Positions 1 to 11,300 of a stretch of DNA of 46,841 bases are shown in pieces. The notes below the pieces were generated by a model. That model searched no databases, was not told where the DNA came from, and saw only the letters and a program-made list of their open reading frames with translations. The stretch is from a virus: positions 1 to 46,841 of the IMG/VR virus record IMGVR_UViG_3300030117_007801. One strand, 5' to 3'. Both the position numbers and the translations under genes were made by a program. The stretch's first letter is position 1. Each line of letters starts with the position of its first letter.

Positions 1-1
1 C

Positions 2-310
2 GGTTCAAGTGGATCTAGCGGTTCTTCTGGTTCAAGTGGATCTTCAGGAACAGCTGGTACAAGCGGAACTTCTGGTTCAAGTGGGTCCTCTGGATCTTCT
101 GGATCTAGTGGCTCTTCTGGATCTAGCGGTTCTTCTGGATCAAGCGGTTCTTCAGGAACATCAGGAACAAGCGGGTCTTCCGGTTCAAGCGGTTCATCTG
201 GGTCGAGTGGGTCTTCTGGTTCAAGTGGTTCATCTGGATCAAGTGGATCTTCAGGAACAAGTGGTTCATCTGGTTCTAGTGGTTCATCTGGTTCTAGTGG
301 TTCTTCTGGT
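2..310 (+). repeat. Gly-Ser-Ser collagen-like triplet repeat, block 1
   Basis: Nine-base-periodic DNA (ggN tcN/agt tcN/agt) encodes Gly-Ser-Ser triplets with occasional Gly-Thr-Ala and Gly-Thr-Ser. The first 79 bases are identical to 1138-1216, showing recent copying within the gene. The block runs off the left window edge. Confidence 0.95.
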
Positions 311-2284
311 CAAGATGGTAATTTTGGCGGCGCTGCTTTCAAATATAATTTTGATACTACTACTACAGATTCAGATCCGGGTTCTGGCAACTTTAGGTTA
401 AATTCAGGAACGCAAACATCTGCTGATAGAATTTTCATTGATGATGAAGATTTAGACGGTACAGATATTCAAGATTATCTTAGAGTTATTGATGATTCTA
501 CTTCAAGTATTAAAGGTCATGTAAAAATCACAAAGTTACATGACAGCTCTAAGTTTATTCTGTATCAAATTAGCGGAGCAAACTCTGAACCAACAGGTTA
601 CTTTAGAATAGATGTAGATTCTATTTCTCAATCTTCAGCTAACCCATTTTCTAATGGAGATGATTGTGTATTAACTTTTGCTCGTACAGGTGATAAAGGT
701 GATTCTGGCACTTCAGGAACAAGCGGAAGCAGTGGTTCTTCTGGTTCTAGCGGTTCATCAGGATCTTCTGGTTCTAGTGGCTCATCTGGTTCAAGTGGTT
801 CAAGTGGAACCTCTGGAAGTAGTGGTTCTTCTGGAAGTAGTGGTTCCTCTGGATCTTCTGGATCTAGCGGTTCTTCTGGATCAAGCGGTTCTTCAGGAAC
901 AGCAGGAACAAGTGGAACTTCTGGTTCAAGTGGGTCGTCAGGATCTTCTGGTTCAAGCGGATCTTCTGGCTCAAGTGGATCTTCAGGAACAGCAGGAACA
1001 AGTGGAACTTCTGGTTCTAGTGGGTCTTCAGGATCTTCTGGTTCAAGTGGATCTTCTGGCTCAAGTGGATCTTCCGGTTCAAGTGGATCATCAGGTACAG
1101 CAGGGACAAGTGGGTCTTCTGGTTCCAGTGGTTCATCCGGTTCAAGTGGATCTAGCGGTTCTTCTGGTTCAAGTGGATCTTCAGGAACAGCTGGTACAAG
1201 CGGAACTTCTGGTTCTAGTGGGTCTTCAGGATCTTCTGGATCTAGTGGCTCTTCTGGATCGAGTGGATCTTCAGGAATAACAGGGGCAAGTGGACCTTCT
1301 GGTTCTTCTGGAACTAGCGGATCATCGGGAACAGCAGGAACAAGTGGATCTTCTGGATCAAGCGGATCTTCTGGATCTTCTGGATCTAGCGGTTCTTCTG
1401 GATCAAGCGGATCTTCAGGAACAGCTGGTACAAGCGGAACTTCTGGTTCTAGTGGTTCTTCTGGTTCTAGTGGATCTTCTGGTTCTAGTGGTTCTTCTGG
1501 ATCAAGTGGGTCATCAGGAACAGCTGGAACGAGTGGATCTTCTGGTTCAAGCGGATCTTCTGGATCTTCTGGATCTAGCGGTTCTTCTGGATCAAGCGGA
1601 TCTTCAGGAACAGCTGGTACAAGTGGAACTTCTGGTTCTAGTGGTTCTTCTGGTTCTAGTGGATCATCTGGTTCAAGTGGTTCATCTGGTTCTAGTGGTT
1701 CTAGTGGAGTTGCAGGAACAAGTGGATCATCTGGTTCTAGTGGTTCATCTGGTTCTAGTGGTTCATCTGGTTCTAGTGGTTTATTAAGTTTAACAGGTTC
1801 AACAGCAAATGGTGTTATAACTTATGATGGCAGCGGCAATAATGCTACTGCAGAAAGTGATTTAGTATTTGATGGAACTATATTAAGAGTGGGAAGTGTT
1901 TCTAGTGGAGAAAATCCTTCTCATTTCTTTGGAAATAAAAATTTAGCTATAAATGGCTCTAGTTATACTACTGCATTAACAATAACATTAAATGATCACA
2001 ATTCAGCTTATGTTAAAGTGTTTATATCAGGTGATTGGAGTTCTCATAGCGCGATAGCATTTGTGGGAGAATATATAATTCAAAATGGTGGAGATGCTTA
2101 CTCTGAGCCCGGAATAATATTATCTGAATATGATAATTTAAACAGTGATTCTATACAATCCAAGATTGTAGATCCAAGTTCAGATGCATTTACAATACAG
2201 TTTAAGTTAAGTGATGCAGATAATGGTACTTCAACTGTAAGAATATCTTATCAAATAATGGGCGAAATAACATCAGTCTCATAG
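2..2284 (+). CDS. Collagen-like Gly-Ser-Ser tail fibre, C-terminal part (5' end outside window)
   Basis: The frame is open from the first complete codon at base 2 to TAG at 2282-2284; the true start lies upstream. Gly-X-Y triplets (X and Y almost only Ser, Thr or Ala, no Pro) fill 2-310 and 689-1780. Between them is a folded domain (about 308-690) beginning GQDGNFGGAAF and ending FARTGDKGDSG, a unit I recognise from marine phage collagen-like proteins. The last ~167 residues form a non-repetitive, beta-rich-looking tip that follows GLLSLTG. Likely a trimeric host-contact fibre. The GTG at 1889 is in frame but internal, so it is not the start. It lies 27 bp upstream of the giant fibre gene. 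The other frames of the repeat are also open and look like Leu/Val/Gln-rich proteins; these are shadows. Seen: repeats and frame. Inferred: fibre role. Confidence 0.85.
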   Translation, partial: GSSGSSGSSGSSGSSGTAGTSGTSGSSGSSGSSGSSGSSGSSGSSGSSGSSGTSGTSGSSGSSGSSGSSGSSGSSGSSGSSGSSGTSGSSGSSGSSGSSGSSGQDGNFGGAAFKYNFDTTTTDSDPGSGNFRLNSGTQTSADRIFIDDEDLDGTDIQDYLRVIDDSTSSIKGHVKITKLHDSSKFILYQISGANSEPTGYFRIDVDSISQSSANPFSNGDDCVLTFARTGDKGDSGTSGTSGSSGSSGSSGSSGSSGSSGSSGSSGSSGTSGSSGSSGSSGSSGSSGSSGSSGSSGSSGTAGTSGTSGSSGSSGSSGSSGSSGSSGSSGTAGTSGTSGSSGSSGSSGSSGSSGSSGSSGSSGSSGTAGTSGSSGSSGSSGSSGSSGSSGSSGSSGTAGTSGTSGSSGSSGSSGSSGSSGSSGSSGITGASGPSGSSGTSGSSGTAGTSGSSGSSGSSGSSGSSGSSGSSGSSGTAGTSGTSGSSGSSGSSGSSGSSGSSGSSGSSGTAGTSGSSGSSGSSGSSGSSGSSGSSGSSGTAGTSGTSGSSGSSGSSGSSGSSGSSGSSGSSGVAGTSGSSGSSGSSGSSGSSGSSGLLSLTGSTANGVITYDGSGNNATAESDLVFDGTILRVGSVSSGENPSHFFGNKNLAINGSSYTTALTITLNDHNSAYVKVFISGDWSSHSAIAFVGEYIIQNGGDAYSEPGIILSEYDNLNSDSIQSKIVDPSSDAFTIQFKLSDADNGTSTVRISYQIMGEITSVS
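896..1075 (+). repeat. 90-bp tandem duplication inside the collagen-like block
   Basis: Bases 896-985 and 986-1075 are near-identical copies that start ggaacagcaggaacaagtgg and differ at a few third positions. Ninety bp is 30 codons, or ten Gly-X-Y triplets, so gain or loss of a unit keeps the frame. Confidence 0.8.
1322..1699 (+). repeat. 189-bp tandem duplication inside the collagen-like block
   Basis: Copies at 1322-1510 and 1511-1699 start tcatcgggaacagc and tcatcaggaacagc and match with scattered differences. One unit is 63 codons, or 21 Gly-X-Y triplets. This looks like recent, frame-preserving expansion of fibre length. Confidence 0.8.
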
Positions 2285-2291
2285 AAATAAA

Positions 2292-2298
2292 AGTGTAA
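2292..2298 (+). promoter_or_regulatory. AGTGTAA motif before the giant fibre gene
   Basis: AGTGTAA followed by ttattataaagtc and then ATG at 2312. No Shine-Dalgarno sequence is evident. The same heptamer lies 8-13 nt before other genes that follow non-coding gaps (16780, 22611, and 20698 on the minus strand). Candidate phage promoter element or alternative initiation signal; function is inferred only. Confidence 0.35.
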
Positions 2299-2311
2299 TT
2301 ATTATAAAGTC

Positions 2312-5300
2312 ATGGCAGATCAAACAACTCCAGTTTTAAAAATTTTAAGAGGCAACGTTGGCATAGGAACAGCAAGTCCTAGTTTTCAATTAACCGTAGT
2401 TGAAACAGGTGACTCCGTGAAAGCGGATTTCACTAATAATGTTAACGCTAATTTTAGAATAAAAACAAGTGGAACAGCTGCTCAAATTGGCCCATCAACT
2501 TCTAGTAATCTTGAGATTCAGACCGGAAATACTACCCGTTTAACTGTAGATTCATCTGGTAATATAGGTATAGGTACTACAAGTCCTGCTTCTTTATTAC
2601 ATTTATCTTCGTCTAGTAATCCAACTCTTACTTTAACGGACACAGGAACTAGCGGCAATAATACAACTGCTGGCATTATTCAGTTTCAAGCTTTAGATAG
2701 CGCGAGCAACAATGATACATTTGCACAGATTTACGGAAACGTCGATGTTTACACATCTACTGCAGAAGTTGGCCAATTAAATTTCAAAACAATGCAGTCA
2801 GGAACCATTTCTGATGCAATGGTTATTCAAGGATCTAATGTAGGCATAGGTACTGCAAGTCCAAATAGGAAATTAGATATAAGTGGAGCTACACAGAGTT
2901 GGGCTACAGCTCCTGCAATTCAGTTTACCTCTACAACAACAGCTGGCGCTAATGTTAGAAATTGGTGGGTAGGACCCGCTGACTCAACCTATGGTAATTT
3001 CCATATTTTTCCTAGCGCAACGCAAGGAGGTAACCCCGGAAGCAATTCGGAAGCAGCAAACGGAATTACAATAGATTATGTAGGTAAAGTAGGTATAGGT
3101 ACTACAAGTCCGGGTACTTTGCTTGAAGTAGCGGGTGTGATTAAATCCAGTTCTACATCTAGAGTTCAAGCTGATACGTATAACAACTCTGCAAATAGTG
3201 CAAATATCATTTATCGTTCTGGCACAAGCACGATTGTAGGTAATAACGCAAACGCTTTAGTTATCTTAGATGGTGGTAATGTAGGTATAGGCACTACAAG
3301 TCCCGACGCTAAATTGGAAATCAAAAGCGATGGCTCTGCAGCGGGTGGAGCTGAAATAAGACTTACTCACGCTAATAATAATAGCACTGATGTAGTTTCT
3401 ACTGTCAATTTCGCAAATAACGCTGGATCTGTAGCAATGATTCAAGGGGGAACGACGGGTGCGAATAATACTGGCTACATTTCATTCTTCACAGACAACG
3501 CTGGCACATCTTCAGAAAAGGTACGTATTATTGCTGATGGTAAAGTTGGTATAGGTACTACAAGTCCGGGTGCCACTCTAGATGTAAGAGGTGATGTCAG
3601 ATTAGATAGTGGAGGAAGTACCGATAGAACTATATATTTTAGAAATCAAAATTCTTCAACCACAGTAGGTGGAGCTATCAAAAGTGATCAATATCTTTCT
3701 CTGTGGGCTGGGAATGGATCAGGGACTCCCGCTCAGTATCTTACTATCAAACCTGCTGGCAATGTAGGTATAGGTACTACAAGTCCTTCTTATAAATTAA
3801 CTGTTACACCTTCAGATAATGACGGGATTCTTATTGACTCCTCTAGTGATTCACATACAGGTTATATTTATTTTGGAGACGCAACAAGCGATACTGTAGG
3901 TGCCATTTCTTACGATCATTACAGTAACGCTTTGCGTTTTAATGTTTCGAGCGCTGAAAAAATGCGTATTGATACAAATGGTAATGTTGGTATAGGTACT
4001 ACAACTCCCGGCACTTTGCTGCATGTGTATCAGAATTCTTCTTCTGCTTTGGAAGTATTATTTGAAAATGATGGTACTGGTCAAACTGGATTAACTTTAA
4101 GGTCAGATAGAAGTGCTGATGGTAACGTTGCTGGTTTTATTCACTTCGATGCTAATGATGACGCTGGAAACAACACTCGTTACGGCACTATTGAATCATT
4201 TATAGTTGATAATACTAATGCAACTGAAGATGGCCGTTTGACATTTAGTACTATGGTGGCAGGAACTGACACCGAAACAATGCATGTTACTGATGGTAAA
4301 GTTGGTATAGGTACTGCAAGTCCTCAACAAATCCTCTTTGTTCAGGCAGCTTCAAATGTTAATTTTGGAATTAGTAATAACTCAAGCGCGTTAAGAATCA
4401 ATGCGGTAAATGACGCAGCTGATACAAATGTTGCCATGGAGCTGACCGCAAGTAGCTATTCTTTCTTAGGTTCTGGAGCGGTGACCTTTAATAGCGCTTA
4501 TAGTTTTCCAACAGCTGATGGCTCATCTGGTCAAGTACTTACAACAGATGGTAGCGGTACTTTAAGTTTTAGTTCAGCTGGAACTGGTACAATATCAGGT
4601 TCTGGTACTGATAATTATATACCTCGTTTTAATGGTACTACTGCTTTAGAAAATTCTAATATTTATGATAATGGAACTAATATTGGTATAGGTTATACTT
4701 CTCCGACTGAAAAATTATTTGTTAAGCACGGTTCGGTTAATACTACAATAGCAAGATTTACTGGTGCTAATAACGATAGGGGATTAATTATAGGAACAGC
4801 AGTATCAGGTAGTACAAATGATTCTGTAATTACTTTTGATGCAGTGTCACAAAATAGCGTTGGCCAACACGCTTTTAAAACTGATGGTACTGAAAGAGTG
4901 AGAATTGACGAGAGTGGCAATGTTGGCATAGGTACTGCAAGTCCTTCCGCAAAACTTCAGGTTTCAGATCAAGCTCTTATTGATGGATTAACAATAGGTC
5001 GAGGCGGTGGAAGCGTATCTTCTAATACCGCTTTAGGAAGTTCAGCTTTAAATTCTAATACTACGGGGATTCACAATACAGCAGTTGGGTTAAGCGCATT
5101 AACTTCTAATACATCTGGTTGTCAAAACCTTGCGATAGGTAGTTGCGCTTTGTATACAAATACTACAGGTAGAAGAAATACGGGCAGTGGTGTTTATTCG
5201 CTGCGATACAATACTACCGGAATAATGAATTCTGGCTTTGGTTATGGTAGTCTGTTTTGTAATACAACTGGTGGTTATAATACAGCTTCTGGTTATAAAT

Positions 5301-8300
5301 CTTTATTTTGTAATACTACAGCAAGTAAAAATTCAGGCTACGGAACATATTCTTTATATAAAAATACTACTGGAGCTTGTAATTCTGCATCAGGTTATGG
5401 GGCTTTAACTTGTAACACTACAGGTACTGGCAATACTGCTAGCGGTTTTAAAGCTTTACAACGTAACACAACAGAAACAAAAAATACTGCTGTAGGTTTC
5501 TTTGCTTTACGCGAAGCTACGGGAGCTAGTGAAACAGTAGCTGTTGGTGGATGTTCTTTATATAATAATACTGGAACAGGTAATACCGCAGTAGGGTGGC
5601 AATCTTTATATACTAATACATCAGGAACTGAAAATGCAGCATTTGGAAATGCTGCGTTATACGGTAATACTACAGGTGATGATAATGTTGCAATGGGTTT
5701 TAAATCTTTATATTCTAACACTAGTGGTTCATTGAATACAGCTGTTGGTAAAGATGCGATGTTTAATAATACATCGGGTACAAAAAATACAGCTGTAGGT
5801 TTAAAAGCTTTACTTACAAATTCTACAGGCAGTAATATTACTGCTCTTGGATATCTAGCTTTATGCGTCAATACAGTAAGCGGAAATACAGCTGTTGGTG
5901 GTGAAGCGTTTTTAGCTAATACAACAGGTGATAAAAATGTTGGCATGGGGTATAAAGCTGGTAGATTTACTACTACAGGGTCTAGTAATACTGCTAGTGG
6001 TTATTATGCATTAAAAGTTAATACAACAGGCAATTCTAACGCAGCTTTTGGGTCGTGCGCTTTAGCTGCTAATACTACAGGTCGTAATAATACTGCTGTT
6101 GGTGGTAACAGTTTAAAAAGTAACACTTCAGGAACCTGTAGCACTGCTGTTGGTCACGCCGCCTTATCAAACAACACTACAGGTATTCGCAATAATGCGT
6201 TCGGGCTTCAAGCTTTATGCAGTAATACTACAGGTGGTTATAATCAAGCTTTTGGTATTTCAGCTCTAGCTAGTAATACTTCTTCTGTTTATAATTCAGC
6301 TTTTGGGCATTCAAGTTTATATGGTAATACTACAGGCGCTTCTAATTCTGCTTTTGGTTACAATTCGTTAAAATGTAATACCACAGGTAATTGTAACGTT
6401 GCTGTTGGTGCGTGTGGATTATGGAGCAATACTTCAGGTGAGAAAAATGTTGCTGTTGGTTTTAAGGCTTTATTCGCTAATACAACAGGCAGTTCTAACG
6501 CAGCTTTTGGGTCGTGCGCTTTACTCGCTAATACTACCGGTTCTCATAATGTAGCAGTTGGTTTGAGTTCCTTAGCTGCTAACACATCTGGGCAAAAAAA
6601 TGTTTCAGTAGGTAATTATAATTTTGCTAGTAACACTACAGGTAGTAATAATAGTAGTTTAGGTTATGCAGCTCTTATTAGCAATACCACGGCATCTAAT
6701 AATACTGGGGTTGGCATGTGTTCTTTGTATTCTAACACTACAGGAGATTGCAATACCGCGAATGGTGGTAACTCTTTGTTTACAAACACTACAGGTGTTC
6801 GCAATAACGCATTCGGATATCATGCTTTATATTATAATACAACAGGTGGTCATAATGTAGCTTTTGGTAATTCAGCTCTATTTACTAATACTACTGCTTC
6901 TTGTAATTCAGCTTTTGGGCATGGAGCTTTGTACGCTAACACTACAGGTTCTAATAATACCGCGAATGGTTATAACGCTTCAAAATGTAATACATCGGGT
7001 ACAAATAATACATCTTCAGGTTATCAAGCTTTATGTGCTAATACAACTGCTAGTTATAACGCTGCTTATGGTAGCCGCACTCTAAAAGATAATACAGGTT
7101 CTAATAATACCGCTAGTGGTGCTTACGCTCTCGCAAACAATTCAACCGCTGGTTATAACTCTGCTTTTGGTTCTAGTGCATTGAGAAACAATACTACAGG
7201 TTCTGGGTTAGCTGCTCTTGGGGCAAGTGCTTTATATGCTAATACAACAGGCGTTAATAATACTGCTGTAGGCGCCCAATCATTACAAAATAATACTTCA
7301 GGAACCTGTAATACTGCTGTTGGTCACTCCACCTTATTAAATAATACTTCAGGTAAAGAAAATGTTGCTGTTGGTTTTAGAGCTTTATGCGCTAATACAA
7401 CAGCTTGTCATAATAGCGCGTTTGGTACTGAAGCGTTAAAAGCAAATACAACGGGTAGTTATAATGCTGCATTTGGTGATAGCGCTTTAGATGCCAACAC
7501 CACGGGTGTACATAACCTCGCACTCGGCGGTGTAGCTTTATCTGGTAACACTATAGGTTCATGCAATACAGCTGTAGGTTACGGTAGTCAACAAGTTAGT
7601 ACAGAAGGCTCTAACAATGCATCTCTAGGTTTTAGAGCAATGAGATGTAATACTACAGGTGAACGTAATGTGGCGCTTGGGAGTCTAGCCTTATATAACA
7701 ATACAACAGCTGGTAATAATACAGCATCTGGCGCTTGTTCTTTATATACTAATACTACAGGTAGTAACAATGCGACGTTGGGTACCTACACATTAAAAAT
7801 GGCGACGACTGCAGTCAGAAATACTGCATTAGGTTACATATCTCAGACAGCTACTACCACGGGTAATAATAATACTAGTAGCGGTGCTTATAGTTTAAGA
7901 TATAACACAACAGGTACTGAAAACGCAGCGTTTGGCACCTATTCTTTATATTGTAATACAACAGGCGCTTGTAATGTTGCTGTTGGTTCGTGTGCATTAC
8001 GCAACAATACATCAGGAACTCGCAATGTAGCAGTTGGTTTTTGTACGTTAAAAGCTAATACTACTGGAGTATCAAATATAGCTTTTGGTGATAGAGCTCT
8101 TTCAGCCAATACTACAGGCTCCCATAATACTGCTTCTGGTTACCTTACTATGCGTGTGTCTACAACCGCAAGCACTAATGTAGCTATCGGTCAGCAAGCT
8201 TTATACGATTTAACAACTGGAAGTTGCAACATTGCATTAGGTAGCGCAGCTGGTTTATGGAACACAACTGGTAATTTTAATATTTTAATTGGTTTTAATG

Positions 8301-11300
8301 CGGGTAGAGGTACTGAAGATTCTACTACTTATAGTTCTACAGTTGCAGTAGGTTCGTACGCTTTAAATCAAAATACAACAGGAGCTAATAATGTTGCTAC
8401 CGGAAGATCGGCATTACAAAATAACACGACAGGAAATAATAATACTGCTAGCGGTACATATTCTTTATATAAAAATACTACAGCAATAGACAATGCTGCA
8501 TTTGGTTCTGCAGCATTACAAAATAACACTACAGGTAGTTATAATTCTGCTTTTGGCAGACAGAGTTTACACAGTAATACCACTAGTCATTACAATAGCG
8601 CTCTAGGTTATAAAGCTTTATACACTAATACTGGTTTAGGTAATACAGCTAGCGGTTTTTATTCTTTATGCGCTAATACAACTGGTAATTACAATACAGC
8701 AGTTGGTAAAGAGTCTCTACGTGGTAACACTAGTGGACTCCTAAACGTTGCTATTGGTAATAGATCTTTATTTGCTAATACCACGGGCTCTTGTAGCGTT
8801 GCGATGGGCTCTGCCGCATTAGAAAGCGCTACTACAGCTGTATGTAATACAGCAATAGGAACATCCAGTTTAATAAGTGATACTACAGGTCAATTAAATA
8901 CAGCATTAGGTGCTTTAGCTGGTTATGCTGTAACAACAGGAGGCAAAAATGTTGCTATTGGCGCGAGAACTTTGTGCTCTACTACTACAGGAGATTGTAA
9001 TGTTGCAATAGGAACTGATGCGTTTAGATTGAATACTACTGGTAGTTCTAATGTTGCAGTAGGTCAACTTGCTTTATACGCTACTACAAGCGGCACAAAA
9101 AATACAGCAGTTGGTGCTGAAAGTATGAAATGCAATACCAGCGGCATTAGAAACGTAGCTGTTGGAGTAATGGCTTTATACAACAATACTACTGCTACTG
9201 CTAACACAGCCAGTGGCGCTTATTCTTTATACAAAAATACTACGGGAACTGGTAATTCTGCATTTGGTTTTCAACTAATGTATTGCAATACAACTGGTAA
9301 TTACAATACAGTTACTGGTATGTACGCTTTATACAAAAATACTACTGGCTCTTATAATACTGCTAGTGGATATAATGCTTTATCATGTAATACTACTGCA
9401 TCTGGTAATACTGCAATGGGTCATGCCGCTTTGGCCGCTAACACTACTGGATACGGTAATGCTGCTTTTGGAAAAAACACTTTGTTAGTTAATACTACAG
9501 GTGCTGGTAATACTGCTTTTGGAGAAAATGCTTTAGATGCTAATACAACAGCTTCCAATAACGCAGCATTTGGTTATGTGACTCTCACTTCTAACACAAC
9601 AGGTACTTTAAATGCGGCTTTTCATCAAGGTTTAGTTAGTAATACAACTGGTTCTTGTAATTCAGCTTTTGGTTTTCAATCTTTATATAATAATACAACT
9701 GGAAATTATAACACTGCAACTGGTTTAAGAGCTTTATGCGATAATACAACAGGTGGATCTAGTACGGCGATGGGAACTCTTGCGTTAGCATCAAATACAA
9801 CGGGAGAAGCTAATAATGCTTTTGGCGCAAATTCATTAAAAACTAATACGACTGGCACACAAAATGTTGCTATGGGTGGTAACGCTCTTTGCGCCAACAC
9901 AACAGGTAATTATAATACAGCTGGTGGTTATCTAGCTTTATGCAGCAATACAACCGGAGAACGCAATACCGCTTTAGGCAGAACAACGTTGAAGGCTAAC
10001 ACAACTGGTAGTTTTAATAATGCATTTGGCATGTATGCTCTAGAGTTAAATACCACAGGCTCTTGTAATACTGCAGTAGGTTATTTTTCTTTATATGCTA
10101 ATACCGGTGGATGTCGAAACACTGCATCAGGTAACAGTTCTATGCAAGGAAACACTACTGGGTGGGAAAATACCGCTAGTGGTTTTTATTCATTGCGTTG
10201 TAATACGACTGGTTGTCATAATACGGTATTAGGTAGTTGCGCTATGTATAATAGTGAAACAGGCATATACAATACTGCGCTGGGCCATTCAGCATTAAAA
10301 TCCAATACTACTACTGATAATAATACAGCTATTGGCGCTTGCGCTTTATGCGGAAATTTACAGGATAGCAATGTAGCTGTTGGTATGAGCGCTGGTAAAG
10401 CTAACACTACAGGTAGCGTAGTTGCTGTAGGTAGAGATGCTTTACTATCTAACACTACAGGAGTTTCTAATACTGCAGTAGGTAAATTTGCCGCGCAATC
10501 AAATACATCAGGTATCAGAAACACAGCTGTAGGTGAATGTGCATTACAAAATACCACTACGGGTAGTGAAAACACCGCAATAGGTTTTCAAACTTTAAGA
10601 GTAAACACTACAGGTGGTTGCAATACCGGTATAGGCAACGAAGCTTTAGAGCTTAATACTACAGGGGTACAAAATACAGCTGTAGGTAGAACTGCTTTAT
10701 ATTCTAATACAAGTGGTAACTACAACACTGCAGTGGGAGCTCTTTCTCTACAAACCAACACAACAGGAAGCTGCAACATTGCATTAGGAAGAACTGCTTT
10801 GTATGCCAATACTACGGGATCTGGTAACGTTGCAGTAGGGCGCAGCACCATGCTTTGCAACACAAGTGGTATTCAAAACACAGCTGTAGGTCTTAACGCG
10901 TTAACCAATAATACAACAGGTCAACAAAACACTGCATCTGGCGCGTACGCTTTAGGTCTCCAGACTACTGGTAGCTATAATGTTGCAATGGGTCGTACAG
11001 CTATGTACGAAAATACAACCGGCTCTCACGGTAGCGCGTTTGGTTATGATGCTTTGAGATGCAATACAACAGGTGCGGGAAATACTGCCAGTGGTTATAT
11101 GGCTCTCAGAAGTAATACTACTGCGTCTTACAATAACGCTTTTGGTTGGAAAGCATTATGTGGTAATACTACTGGTAGCTATAATGTTGCAATGGGTCGT
11201 ACAGCTATGTACGCTAATACAACTGGAACTCATAATACTGCATCAGGTAATGAATCTTTAGCTTGTAATACTACTGGTTTTGGTAATACAGCCTCTGGTT

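Larger units (their letters stand above)
689..1780 (+). repeat. Gly-Ser-Ser collagen-like triplet repeat, block 2
   Basis: About 364 codons of Gly-X-Y with X and Y nearly always Ser, Thr or Ala. It opens GDKGDSGTSG and closes before LLSLTG. One Pro-containing triplet (GPS near 1295) is the only proline I noticed. The lack of Pro is unlike most bacterial and phage collagens. Higher-order DNA duplications of 90 and 189 bp lie inside it. Confidence 0.95.

Noticed and set aside
9-1787. Long Leu/Val/Gln-rich open frames at 9-401, 678-1280 and 1290-1787
   Set aside because: They are alternate frames of the Gly-Ser-Ser repeat; the nine-base period keeps other frames open. The Gly-X-Y frame is continuous with the real C-terminal domain.
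1889-2284. A separate 131-aa gene starting at GTG 1889
   Set aside because: It is in frame with the collagen-like chain and has no gap or stop upstream, so it is that protein's C-terminus.
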